A DNA stretch of 64,000 nucleotides from Powellomyces hirtus (taxonomy: Eukaryota > Chytridiomycota > Chytridiomycetes > Spizellomycetales > Powellomycetaceae): contig JAHLKG010000026.1 in the NCBI GenBank assembly GCA_025526995.1, positions 30,001-94,000 of the forward strand, written 5' to 3'. Below are positions 46,274-57,648 of this stretch, in pieces. The notes under the pieces were generated by a model. It searched no databases and was not told where the DNA came from. It saw only the letters and a list, made by a program, of their open reading frames with translations. How positions within the stretch are numbered: position 1 is the first letter of the stretch; every line of letters starts with the position of its first letter. Both the position numbers and the translations under genes were made by a program.

Positions 46274-46492
46274 TGAGAGAGACTGAGAGGGGGATGCGAG
46301 AGTGAGAGACTCACACAGAGAGAGAGAGAGAGAAAGGGGAGTGGGTCGTTCGTGCCATATATGGGATACCGGATATATGCAGGATCGATGGCTGGATGAT
46401 GGGATAGATATGGGACGACAGCAGTCCAGCAGTCGACAAGTCTATTATCGATATCCATCAGAGGAGAGTGACTGAGTGAGTCCCTGAGGAAG
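46274..46492 (+). repeat. Right copy of the ~208-bp direct repeat
   Basis: Starts exactly at the right edge of the transposon and matches 40008-40153 base for base before diverging with indels, including about 20 extra bases near 46430-46450. Confidence 0.88.
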
Positions 46493-46679
46493 GGAACGGA
46501 GATGTGGGGAATGGCTATTGAGATGACGAATGGGATGGGCGATGGAATGACTTCACTCCATCGATACTAGAATCATCATCACATTCCATCATACTACATG
46601 TAGCATGGGGGGAGACTACACGCTCTTCTTCTCTCTCTCTCTCTCTCTCACAGTCTGTCTGTCTGTCTGTCTGTCGCTC

Positions 46680-47054
46680 ATGTCTGCCATCTATCTCTGG
46701 GTCTCCTATCACAACGTCCCCGAAACCATCCTCACCACCTCCCACGACACCATCCAGGACTTGCTCGTCGCCATTGCCACCGCCTACCGTCTGCCTCGCC
46801 CCGCTGCCGCCCGTCTGGCCCTGCGCTTTCCCCACGACCACTCCCACTCCATCGCCTTGGCCTCGCCCGTGGGCCACGTGCTCCAATGCGTCTTTGGCGA
46901 CGCCTGGTGCGGGACCGTCAACCCGGCATGCGACGATTTTGTCCAGGTCGTCGACGTCGTCGATTCGGATCCCGCCGTCGTCGACATGATGGTTGGGTTT
47001 CGGGCAATGGCGGTGGATGAGACTGCCGCACTGTGCGATCCCATGCTCATGTAG
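46680..47054 (+). CDS. Hypothetical 124-aa protein
   Basis: The open frame starts after a long (CT)n(CTGT)n leader with MSAIYLWVSYHNVPETIL and shows a strong preference for C in third codon positions, which supports real coding. Sequence features are HSIALASPVGHVLQCVFGD and a Val/Asp-rich segment VQVVDVVDSDPAVVD. There is no signal peptide, membrane segment or recognised domain. Its upstream region includes the right copy of the repeat flanking the transposon, so the insertion lies about 400 bp from its start and could affect expression. Confidence 0.6.
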   Translation: MSAIYLWVSYHNVPETILTTSHDTIQDLLVAIATAYRLPRPAAARLALRFPHDHSHSIALASPVGHVLQCVFGDAWCGTVNPACDDFVQVVDVVDSDPAVVDMMVGFRAMAVDETAALCDPMLM

Positions 47055-47454
47055 ATACTCATCATAGGCGCTCTGGGCTAGCCAAGATGGACTCGAAGTC
47101 ATATCATAGTTATTCTTTGCCTGACCTCCCTGGCCATACACTCTCATTCGTGGCAAATTTTGTTCATTTGGTTGGGGACGCTAGGTATCCGGGCAGATGA
47201 ATCTATACCTTGATTGCACATGCCTGTGGTGCCCGGATGACACGACAAACTCACTGCTGTTGTGAATGGCCTTTTGGCGCAACGATGATGAGATTATAAT
47301 CCTCTCCACCCTCCTTTCGGCTTCTGCTGTTGGTGGCTGTGTTGGTCATGTTGGATAGGGACGCGTCCCAGTTTGCCGCAACTCTCTGACCGCTCGCTCG
47401 CTCGCTCTCGCTGCTCTCGCTACTCGAAAAACCCAGCAGTCAGTGTTGCGCAAA
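47055..47454. other. Intergenic, DUF1295 promoter
   Basis: Contains a CTCG-repeat leader just before the DUF1295 gene. No gene seen. Confidence 0.5.
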
Positions 47455-48538
47455 ATGTCCATCCCTTTTACGCTGGGACTATGGGTCCTCACGACCTACA
47501 CCACGCACGTCCTCTCCATCGTCACCGGGAACGACTCGTGGGTCGACCGCGCATGGAGCATCGCACCCGCCATCTACGTCGCGAGTCTCACCCGCTGGGA
47601 TGATCCACGCAGTGTCGTCGTAGCGGCTGCCGTGACCCTGTGGGCCGCGAGGCTGACGTTTAATTTCTGGCGAAAGTGAGTGCCAGTGCTAGCTAGTCCC
47701 AGCGGCCCCCGGATCGAGTGCGCCTTTTTCTGATCGGGCTTGGGTTGATATGCGTTAGGGACGGATATAACCCTCGATCGGAAGACCACCGCTGGGCCTA
47801 CATCCGGTCCATTCTCCCTGGCCCCTTGTACACGGCGTTCCACCTCCTCTTTATCAGCATCTACCAGAACCTGCTTCTCCTCCTGATTGCGCTTCCCGCC
47901 GCACCACCACCACTACCACTACCACCACGAGCATCCGGGCCGCAACCATGGTGCATGGCCGACACGGCGATCTTGATTGTGTTTTCGATTCTCCTGGCCC
48001 TCGAAACCCTCGCGGACGAGCAACAATGGGCCTACCACCAACTCAAACAGGCAACAACCACATCAACCACCACCACCAGCAGTCCAGAGCACCGCCGCCA
48101 AATTGCGCTCGGGTTCTGCACCACGGGCGTGTACAGATACAGCCGCCACATGAACTTTTTCGCCGAAATGGGCATCTGGTGGTGTGTCTACGCATGGGGC
48201 GTCGTCGCCCGCCAAAACCACCACTGGATCAACCCCACCCTCGTCGGCCCCCTCCTCCTCACCCTCCTGTTCCAGGGCAGCACCGCCTTCACAGAATCCA
48301 TCTCGGCGAAAAAGTACCCGGCTTATAAGGTACGACACCCCCGCGTTCACGTATCGGGATGCACGGAATGGGACAGCTTACCGTTCCCTCCACCCCCCTG
48401 TTTTGTTTTGTTTTGTTTTTTTTTTCGTCCGTGGCGCCTCAGATCTACCAACAAACAACATCCCGCCTCATCCCGCTGTGGCCCGGCCCGCCCATCAACA
48501 GCCACATCAACCTCCCAGCACCCCGTAAACAGCAGTGA
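47455..48538 (+). CDS. DUF1295 / steroid 5-alpha-reductase-like membrane protein
   Basis: Three exons (47455-47675, 47759-48329, 48443-48538) give 295 aa with about six membrane segments. Family signatures are the early WVDRAWSIAPAIY, RLTFNFWRK followed by EDHRWAYIR, ADEQQWAYH, and the C-terminal YSRHMNFFAEMGIWW with RLIPLWPGPPIN near the end. The same fold serves isoprenylcysteine methyltransferases and sterol reductases, using NADPH or SAM; the actual substrate of DUF1295 proteins is generally unknown. The short third exon completes the cytosolic tail. A Thr/Ser-rich insert (ATTTSTTTTSSPEH) is lineage-specific filler. Confidence 0.87.
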
Positions 48539-49147
48539 CGACCAAAAATACCAAAAATAAACACGCCCACACAGCATCCGGTTACGTGACGCGACAAGGC
48601 AAGGGAAAAATCGCACATGGCGGGTTAGGAACCCCGTTTACAGGAATTTTCTGCCCCATCACAACCCACCCCACACCCACCGCAATAAATCGTACGCGTA
48701 GAATACAAAACAACCCCCGCCCATCCCGCGTTCACGTCACACGTCACTCACACACACTGCCATCACACTGCCATCACTCGTATCTCCCAATCGCGCGCCC
48801 CAACCCAACCCACGTCGGTAAAAACATTATCGCATAGAACAGTGTCCAACGCAGCACGTACCGTACCATACCATACCGTAGAGCGCGCGTGTGCGTGTCT
48901 TGTCTTGTCTTGTCTACACCCGCACGATTCCCCTGGCTAGCTGGCTGGCTAGTTTGTTAGTTTACCTCCCGCGTTTATTTGCCTTGCATTGCTTGTGTAT
49001 GTATGTGCATGTGCATGTATGTATGTATGTATCCGAAAATGACACATTGTCGAACGAAACCAAACGATCCAACAAACGAGCAGAAAAAATTCATTCTGCA
49101 AAAACACACACCACACCAGGGCGACACCGACGATTGCACCGGACGCC

Positions 49148-49168
49148 GGGGGGGGGGGGGGGGGGGGG
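49148..49168 (+). repeat. Poly-G tract
   Basis: Twenty-one G on the plus strand, followed by (TATCCA)n-like repeats near 49195-49225. Confidence 0.95.
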
Positions 49169-49472
49169 TTCTTCCAGATATATACGGGAAAGAGTCATAT
49201 ATATCCATATCCATATCCATATATATATAAAACTCTCTGGGCACCCGGGCAAAACGCAAAACGGAAACAAAAAAAACACAAACACTGGGTAAAGAAAAAA
49301 GAAGAAGAAAAAAAACACACACACACAAAAAGAAAAAGCACAGAAAACGGCGCGGGGGGAACACAACACACTACAACAAAAACAATATGGGATGGTGGGT
49401 GTGGAGAGAAAAAGGGGGGCCGCAGGCAGGGGGTGTGATATATATGCAAAACGTAGGATGGGGGTTAGATGC

Positions 49473-49489
49473 GGGGGGGGGGGGGGGGG
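49473..49489 (+). repeat. Poly-G tract downstream of eIF3c (sense poly-C)
   Basis: Seventeen G on the plus strand, 36 nt past the eIF3c stop, so poly-C in the sense of that gene. Confidence 0.95.
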
Positions 49490-49524
49490 TGTTTCAATGG
49501 GGGCGTTTATATCAGAGGGATGTT

Positions 49525-49727
49525 TTATCGACCGGCGCGTTGCGGTTGCGAGCCGCCGCGGGCGCGGGTCCGATTTGAGCGTTCGCCGGGGTACCCGCCC
49601 GGGGCTCTCGGTCCGCGGCGATCACCTTGTGGTCCGCGTCCTCCGCCCTGCTGTCGGTCCGCGCCGCCGCCGCCCAACGCACCTCCTCCGCGGTGGTGGT
49701 GGTGGTGTCGGAACTCACCGCCGCCAC

Positions 49728-49759
<32 letters not shown>

Positions 49760-52753
49760 TGGGCCTGTTGCAGACCCAGGCTCAGCGACCGCGCCTCAAG
49801 GAGCTTTTCGTTCGACTCGACCAAGGACGAGACCTTGTCCGCGTACATGCCCGCGAGGTACTCGAGGCGCGACGGTTCGTGCGTGTCGCCGCCGCCGCCG
49901 CCGCCGCCGCCCGCCGCGGTGTGGAGGACGACCGACTGGGTGGGTTGGTCGATCGAAGCCTCGAGTTCCTCATTGATGATCATGCGCGAGACAATGCCGC
50001 GGACCTGCGCCGCGGGCAGGTCAAACATGGATGCAAGCCGGTCCAGCCCGAGCGAGTCGTAGTACGGCGCGTAGGTGAAAAAGTAGGTCCGCAGCCCTTC
50101 CTCCTTGATCTTTTGGCTCAGCATCGCTTTGATCTTGTCCGCGTGCGGCATCAGGTCCCAGATCTTCACCGAGTGGATCAGCTCCTCGCATCGTTGCCAT
50201 TCGCCTGCCGCCAGCGCCTTGGCGGCTGCCATGATGTGATCGCGCGTGTTTTCTGGCGGACCTAGAGAAAAAAAAAAAACGAAACGGTGCTCGGGGTCAG
50301 ACAACAACCATGTACCCACAGATTTCTAACGATTGCAGTGCGCGGGCGGCAGTGTAGAGGGCTTACCGGTGAAGACCTGACGCTCATTGTAATCCAGCAT
50401 CCTTCGGAAAGGCTTGCTGATAACCTTTCGGCGCGGTTCATGCGCATTTGCGGCCATGTTGGGGATCTCAAGCAGCATGGAGGAGGTGAGGTAGACGCAC
50501 TCGAGCAGCTCGAGGTTAATGTGCATGTGGAACGGGAGCTGGCGCTGCTTTTCCAGGCGCTCTTGTTCCGGGGTCTTTTCCGAGTACCGCTGCATCTGCA
50601 CACCTTGCGCAAGCAGCTCCTTGACCTTTCCGGAAGACGAGATTTCCTGCAACGCGTTTGCAGTTTCCCGCACCAATCCACAACGGAAGGCACACAGACC
50701 GATTTGGGCCATGGTGCGGTTGAAAAGGATCTGCGTAAACACCTCCGTCTGGCCAACGTGATCCTGCAGATGAGACATCAAGAGCATGTCCCGGGCTTTC
50801 TGAAAGTTGTCGTGCAGAGCGAGATGGTATACGTGACACAGGAGCGCACGCGTGCGGATCCGGTCCGCATCCGTTTTGTAAAGGCTCGTGCACAGATTCT
50901 CAACCAGTGCTTCGGGTTCCTCCAGCTTTTCGTTCAAAGTCGGGTACAGTGTTCGGACTTCCTTCTCAACGGCCTGGATCACCAGATCGGGTTTGTAATA
51001 AAGATGTTCAACACGACGCATCTTGGTCGCGTCCACGGCAACGCCAAAGTCGATGCGTTCAAAGTACTTTTGAGCGCGGACGAGGAGCCCGTAGAGGACC
51101 GTTTCGTCTCTTAGTCTGCTGATGTAGTCCAGTGTGTGCGGGTCAATGTGTTGCAGAGATTTGGTGAACTCGTCGTCGATGCGGTCAATCAGCGAACTCA
51201 GACTGCCTCTGATGGTGATCTCTTCCCCGTTTTTAAACTTTGCTTCAGCAACCGTCACATCCTCCTCTTCTTCTGAAGTCTCCACTATCCGAATGTTCTG
51301 GCTCTCTTCCAGATAACCAAACAGCGCGTTGAGCTCATTGGCCGCGTTCTTCCACACATCAATGGCCAGATAACCAGTGGTGGTGGAGGCAGAGTCGAAT
51401 CGAGAAGGGATCAGAGCGAGGAGGACCTTCACTTTCTGGTATGGGGAAACGGCGACATCCAGGATCTTTTGCAGGTGATCCATTTGGATTTGTCGATCGG
51501 TACCCTTTTTACCACGAGCCTCAATGATTTCTTGCAGTTTCTTAAAGAGGTTTTCCGGCTTGACCTCAAACACTTTCCCGCCCTTTCCAACAACCTGGAA
51601 CTCGTCAGCAGCTTCGCCCGTTGCTTCTGCGGCAGCCGCTTTCGCGAGACGCTTCTTCTCCTTTGAGGATTTTTTCTGCTCAAAGTCGCTCTCACTCTCT
51701 TCGTCTCCAGACACCTTGACCCATTTGTCGCGGCCAGCTGGCTTGTCGTCCTCAGATTCAGATTCGGATTCGGAAATAGATTTCCGCACAACCTTTTTGG
51801 CGGCAGCGGCTTCAGCCTCGTCAGCAGAGGCCTCCGTATCGACAGGGGTCTAGAACGGCAGGTCAGTTCATCCGAACCAGAGTAATTACAAGCGAAAAAA
51901 ACCCTCACAGCTTTGAATTTTTCGATGTCGGCCTCGTATTGTTTGTTGTGTTTTCGCAGCTTCTGCTTCATGGCGTTCAACGCACGGGAAGACGAAGCGT
52001 TCATCTTTTTAATGGCATCTTTGTTGGATAGAGATTCTTTCATGAAATCCTCAAGCTGGATGATGGTTCGGATGTAGAAGCGCGGAATTCCCTCCCGCTG
52101 AATGATGGTGCCGGCCTTTGAGTAAGCCTTGTTGAGTTTCTCGAATTCTATAGTAAAGTCGGTGCAGATTGTGAGCACCGATAGCACACATGAGCTTAAA
52201 CAAAGAATTTAAACGAATTGCCTCTCGAGCAGTCGAATCTGCTTCCCTCAAGCCCCCATCCTGCGCTCTGCATTCATGCGGGCTTCCGCTCACATCCCAC
52301 TTCCATCCGAGTGTCATCATCGTTTTTCTCTCCACTCCCGCCATTATTTCCCATCCGCATGCCCTCAAAGTGTGCTTTTCTCCCTCGTAGTTTGGTTTGC
52401 ATACCATTTTGGATAGCGACCCAGTCGTTGATCTTCTGCGCATTTTTCAGCCCCTTGACACAAGTACGCATCTCGTCAAATCGCTTATCCCTCGCAGATT
52501 TGACAACTCGTTTCGCATCTTCATCCGACTCCTCATCCGAATCCGAACCGGCAAAGCCTCGCATGAATTTGGTGGCGCCGGACACGGCTTTTTTGCCCCC
52601 TTCATCCGATTCGGATCCAGAATCCGATCCGGATTCGCTTTCGGACCCTGAGCCGGATTCGGACGGCTTGTCCTGGTGCTCCTCATCAGAGGAAGAGTAG
52701 TCCTCCGACTCTGAGTCAGAGTCCGACTCGCCGCCCCGGAAGAAACGAGACAT
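49525..52753 (-). CDS. NIP1: Translation initiation factor eIF3 subunit c (Nip1)
   Basis: Four exons (52405-52753, 51909-52147, 50367-51849, 49525-50261) give 935 aa. It is a core subunit of eIF3 that binds eIF1/eIF5 and the 40S subunit. The acidic, Ser-rich start (MSRFFRGGESDSDSESED) is typical. The conserved body includes FMRGFAGSDSDEESDED, RFDEMRTCVKGLKNAQKIND, YYKPDLVIQAVEKEVRTLYP, LLCHVYHLALHDNFQKARDM, FNRTMAQIGLCAFRCG and a PCI domain near the C-terminus (SLGLDRLASMFDLP, GIVSRMIINEELEASID). The last 90 residues are lineage-specific low complexity: a Gly8 run, a Q11-12 run, H5 and RGG-type repeats, coded by a CTG/CAG microsatellite at about 49736-49766. Confidence 0.95.
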
Positions 52754-53128
52754 TATGTGAGGGTGATCAAAAGCCGGAGGTTATATATATGTGGCGTCCG
52801 GTTAAGAAAAGAAGGAGACAAGTTGCGGACAGATTGTCGTGAGTAATTGCTGTTTCCAATCGATAAGAATGACGCAGTGTGGGAAACAATTCTACACACA
52901 ATGTTTCTTCTGCCACAGCCAAAAACGTTTAGCAATGGGGTCAATGTAATTTGACGTCGGCTGGACGTGCACGAAAAAAATGAGTTTTCAATGGCAGTCT
53001 AGATATAGGCTGGAATCTACAGTAGTTTTGGCGGAGCATCCCAAAAAAAATTATCAACTGTGACTGCCTTGTTCTCTCGAACTTCGCATCCCACCGTACA
53101 TCCCACTTCCTCGAACATACTAGGCACA
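52754..53128. promoter_or_regulatory. Divergent promoter eIF3c / RPF2
   Basis: A 375-bp region shared by two translation/ribosome genes transcribed in opposite directions. TATATATAT near 52781 faces eIF3c, 30 bp upstream of its ATG. Co-regulation is plausible. Confidence 0.5.
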
Positions 53129-54389
53129 ATGTTGAGAGCAGTGTAAGTCTCCCGTGCATATAAGCTGGTGTTGCGAGTGACGTTCTTAGTGCTATTCATT
53201 CTCCTCATGGTGCTGACCCTGCAATACTGCTATTTTTTTCTGCCTTTGATAGTAAACCCCGCACCGCCGCTGGAAAGCGTGCTATGAGAAAGCGAGAGCC
53301 GCAACTTGTTGAAGGCGCAAAGCCTGCCGTATTCATGAAGGGCACCAACACCAGCCAGCTCGTCACTGCCATATTCCGAGACTTGGTGAGTAGTCAACAT
53401 GAAGAATGAAGTCTTTCTGTGAAGTAGTTAGGTCTGCGCCCGACTAGAGGTTGACCAATGAGACTGCTTTGATCTACCACAGTACTCTCTGAAACGCCCG
53501 GATGCAGTCTTGATGAGCAAACGTAACGAAGTCCGACCTTTCGAGGATCCTCGTTCTCTTGAATTCTTCTCTCAAAAGAACGACGCTGCTCTGTTTGTAT
53601 TGGCGAACCACAGCAAAAAACGTCCCCACAACCTTGTGTTTGCGCGCATGTTCGATTATCAGCTGCTGGACATGATTGAAATTGGAGTAGAGCGAGGAAC
53701 GCCTATGGAAATGTTTAAAGGTGCAAAACCGGGGGTCGGACATCGCCCACTCATATTGTTCTCGGGAGACTGCTGGGACTCCACCGACGAGCTGCGGACG
53801 TTCAAGTCCATCCTGCTCGACATGTACAGGGGCACCAACAGCATGGACGGCGTTGATTTGGCGGGTCTTGAACACGTCATCTGCATGACGGCCATCGATT
53901 CAACCAAAGTTTACCTCCGAACGTACACCATCCAGTTGAAGAAGAGTGGAACAAAGCTGCCCAGGGTTGAGCTGGAGGAGATGGGTCCGTCGTGTGAATG
54001 GGTGGTGCGAAGACATCGGGCTGCTGATGCGGACGCTTGGAAAGCCGCCACTAAGGTCCCCAAGGAGCTGAAGGTGAGGAAATTTGAGGTGATGGGGGAA
54101 GATCCACAGATGGAACCCCCCCCCCCCCCCCATTTCGTTTTAGCAAACCCGGGTGATTCTGACGTTGCCTTTTTGTTTCTTTCTCTAGACCAAGACTGTG
54201 AAGAACATTGAGCGAAACGCTATGGGAGACCAAGTAGGACGCATTCACATGGAGAAGCAAGACTTTGACAAGATGCAAACTCGAAAGATGAAAGGTCTCA
54301 AGCGTGGCCCCAACGAGGACGAGGACGAAGAGGATGCCGAGGACGACATTCCTGCTTTCGCCAAGAAGGCCCGCATCAACATGGAATAG
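53129..54389 (+). CDS. RPF2: Ribosome biogenesis protein Rpf2 (Brix domain)
   Basis: Four exons (53129-53142, 53253-53385, 53483-54073, 54189-54389) give 312 aa (yeast 344). Rpf2 with Rrs1 loads the 5S RNP onto pre-60S particles in the nucleolus. The first exon is only 14 nt (MLRA plus two bases). Core motifs are KPRTAAGKRAMRKREP, FMKGTNTSQLV, LKRPDAVLMSKRNEVRPF, KKRPHNLVFARMFDYQLLDM and LEEMGPSCEW. The C-terminal exon carries KNIERNAMGDQVGRIHM and an acidic EDEDEEDAEDD stretch. Intron 3 holds a poly-C tract (54116-54130). Confidence 0.94.
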
Positions 54390-54830
54390 GCCCTTGGAAG
54401 GCTCCTTTCGCATAATCCACGCTCCCATATTTTTGCTACTTTTTCCATGTACCATAATTTCTACCCAACCCTGATTTATTCTTATTGCACGCAAAACTAT
54501 ATCGATTCGCTATGTTTGGTATCTCCGGATCGGAGCTGTCCTACCATTGTTACCCGTCATGGCACGAGACAACAACAATATGCAATCGTGACTGGGGTTG
54601 TGTAACGCAACGAGATACAAAAAGCATGTGCCATGTGTCAAATCTCGATGATGCAAACCCGCGTTACGCGCCCGCGTCGCGGTCAACTGATGCATCGGCG
54701 TCTTATTTCTACCGTTCTCGTCGACTTGGACATTGTGCTAAATACCTGGATATCCTCCCACAGCTCCAGACTTGTTTACAGTGTACCGTAAAGTATATTT
54801 CCAAAGGGATCCGAGAGCTTATCATTCGAG
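54390..54830. other. Intergenic
   Basis: RPF2 3' end and promoter of the SDR gene; nothing else recognised. Confidence 0.5.
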
Positions 54831-56168
54831 ATGGCCGCAGCAACAACCAGTGTGTTCCAGGTATGTCTCGTCTTGCATGTCGGCTCCTGCTATCGGTTGT
54901 TGAGCGCGTAAACATTTTACCCTCATTAGCCCAACCTGTACGAAGGAAAAGTCGCTTTTGTGACTGGCGGTGGAAGTGGAATATGCAAGGGAATGACCGA
55001 GGCTCTGATGAGGTGACAGGGAATATCCAAGCTGCGATACCTTGCGCATGTGCTGAAATGCCCCACCCGGCGACGCGGTAGACATGGTGCCAAAACGGCC
55101 ATCTTTAGCAGAACTCTGGACAAGCTACAAGTAGCGGCCAAAGAGCTGGAAAAGACTACCGGTGTGTTTCGTGTTTGGAAGGAAAGAGAACACTCTCAAG
55201 AAGAAAGAGTCGCAAAAGCTTACGGGCACGAACGCTTTGCAGGAAGGGAGTGCTTGGCTCTGGCAGGAGACGTCCGAAACTATGCTGATGTCGTAGCCGC
55301 CATGCACAAAGCCCGCGATCATTTTGGAAAAATCGACATTGTTATCTGTGGCGCTGCTGGAAATTTTTTGGCGTCAGTAGAGAAGATCAGCGCCAATGGG
55401 TTCAAGGTAGGCTTGCAACTAGTGTACGTGAGCGGAAACAGTTCGGAATATTGATGCAGGGGATCTCTTCATGTGAGTAGAGCGTCGTCGACATCGACTT
55501 GATAGGTACATTCAACACTGCAAAGGCGGCGTTGCCATATCTGAAGGAAACGAAGGGATCTTTGCTCAGCGTCAGCGCGACCTTCCACTACACTGCTTCA
55601 GCTCTGCAGGTTAGACCGGTTTCTGGCTTTCCGGAAGGATATCATCGGCGCTAAAAGGCACCTGTATGTTATTTTGTTCAGGCACACTGCGCCGCCGCGA
55701 AGGCCGGTGTTGATGCTCTGACAAGAACCCTCGCCGTGGAATGGGGTCAATACGGCATTCGCGTCAACGCCATTGCTCCCGGGGTAAGCGTCATCCGCAA
55801 CCTCCTGGAACGATTGCCATGCTGTTCTCACTCTCTTTCCCACCAGCCCATTCAAGAAACCGTGGGGCTGAAAAAATTAGGAATGGCATCCGAGGAATCC
55901 GCCCTGGACGTCATCCCCATCCAGCCGTGCGGGCGAATCAACGACATTGAACACGCTACGCTCTTTGTGCTGTCTCCGGGCGCGCGGTACATCAGTGGAC
56001 ATGTGTTGGTGGTCGATGGCGGTCACTGGTGAGTCGACCGAAACTCGAGCTGGTTGCTTCTATTTCGTTTAGAGTCTCGCGCTGATCTCCGAATTGCGCT
56101 TGTATAGGTTAACCAACACGGGAGTAGCCCCCGACGAAGCCTGGAAAGGTCCCAATGCAAAGCTGTAA
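54831..56168 (+). CDS. SPS19: Peroxisomal 2,4-dienoyl-CoA reductase-like SDR
   Basis: Seven exons (54831-54860, 54930-55012, 55082-55406, 55481-55609, 55682-55783, 55847-56028, 56108-56168) give 303 aa. It would reduce 2,4-dienoyl-CoA with NADPH during beta-oxidation of unsaturated fatty acids. The cofactor motif is GGGSGICKG (TGxxxGxG type), followed by HGAKTAIFSR, LAGDVRNYAD and CGAAGNFLAS. Like DECR2/Sps19 it lacks the usual SDR Tyr-x-x-x-Lys catalytic pair, having HCAAAKAGVDALTR instead. FVLSPGARYISGHVLVVDGG is the C-terminal family block. The protein ends NAKL, a peroxisomal PTS1 signal (AKL). A 10-aa first exon precedes PNLYEGKVAFVTG. Confidence 0.9.
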
Positions 56169-57648
56169 TTGCAGACAGCACAGTCTTTCAAGCGGAAACA
56201 TTTGTGTTTAAGCTATTCAGGGGAAGGAAACCGTTGTCAAACTACAAAGTGGACATACTACGTCCACTCCATGCAGATCCCATCTATGACGATTCCCGCA
56301 ATACAACGTTCTACTCTGTACAAGGATTACTGTCAATGTTACACAGTGTCAGCAGCCATCTCGAATGCGACAACAGAACCCTGCGGTGATTCAGCGAGGC
56401 ACCCTCAGGGACGATACTCAATAAAGCAACAGTTGGAAGCTGACCGTTACTTGAAAACAACTTGAATCCCAGCTAATACGTCCTTGATGATGGCATCATC
56501 TCGCCTCTCCCCCCCCCCCCCCCGCCACCTTTCGCTTGAAAGGGCCACATTCCTTCAACTGCATAATCCATCGTCCAGAGAAAATGGGTTCTCAGTGAAT
56601 GCAATCAGTTGACTGAGGAAAAGCCCCCATCTGTCCACTACTTTCCGAGATTCACCTTTGTTTGGAAGATTCACAGGAGGTGTGAACAATCCTGCAAACG
56701 TCAGATATTTCCCAAACGCAGTCAATGATATGGGACACGCGTCTTTCATCGTCACAGAGAGATAACTTGTCCAGCTGCATGCTCCATCTCCTTTCGAATC
56801 CGGCGTGGATTAGCCTCTATATCCTTCATCGTCTGGGTCAGAGACGCAAAATTGGCCATGCCACATACACAAACGACTTTTGCAATCACATCATGCGTCA
56901 GATATCTCTCCGAGAACGTATCTCGCTAGTTTTCGGTATCATCCCTAGCTAGCCCCTCCAAACTTTGTACATAGTGCACCCCTATTCAAATATCCAATGT
57001 GCATCTCCAAACGTTTTCCTATCTATAATGTAGCGTTTGGAGACGGGTCACCTAACGAACTAAGTCTGAGTGCCCATGATTTGAGTTTGGTCCGGTTTAG
57101 GAATCTTGCTCGGGTAGTTGGGCTTTGAGATATAGCCGAGACGCCAATCTAGTAATTGCAGGTGATGGCAGATCCTGATAACGACATAAAGGGACTTCAG
57201 ATTCACTAATTGTGAGTGAAGACGAACAAGAATTGCAGAGCCGTAATCCTATGCCAGATAGCCCCCTGCTTCAGTGTTTGTTTTCGTCACATCGACTGGT
57301 AGTCCGGGCCAACGGGAGTGGGACCAGGTTATCCACCGAACCTCACAGTTGCCGCCCTGTCTCAGTGCTTGGTTCCACGATGTGCCCAATGAGCTTGCAA
57401 GTGACTATTGACTGGAGTATTGTGGATGGTCTTTTATAAGCGGAAATACCGTTGTCTCATTGGCACTTCGTGTGCTCAACGCAACTGGGCTTTGCATGCT
57501 TGACGCGTCGTGGAATTGTGGCTTGTCTCGTGGATGATGTTATTGACAGCATCGTGCTGCCGCTCATTGACAAGTTTCCAACAGATATCCAACACAGGGG
57601 TTCGTCTCTGCTCACGCTTGCTTCAGTTCGAACGGACGGTGCCACACC
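56169..57648. other. 1.5-kb intergenic region
   Basis: No gene recognised on either strand. A poly-C tract lies near 56511-56523. The right end is the COG4 promoter. Confidence 0.5.

Larger units (their letters stand above)
48539..49524. other. Convergent intergenic region, low complexity
   Basis: Between the DUF1295 gene (+) and eIF3c (-). Holds GTACC/CCATA, CTTGT and GTAT short repeats and two long G tracts listed separately. No gene. Confidence 0.55.

Noticed and set aside
40007..46492. LTR retrotransposon interpretation of the flanking direct repeats
   Set aside because: There is no gag, reverse transcriptase or integrase inside. The enclosed transposase is DDE Harbinger type, and the TIRs lie inside the repeats.
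46515..47156. 213-aa minus-strand frame
   Set aside because: Antisense to the hypothetical gene at 46680-47054, whose plus-strand codon bias (C in third positions) is much stronger.
49627..50265. 212-aa plus-strand frame
   Set aside because: Antisense to the last exon of eIF3c.
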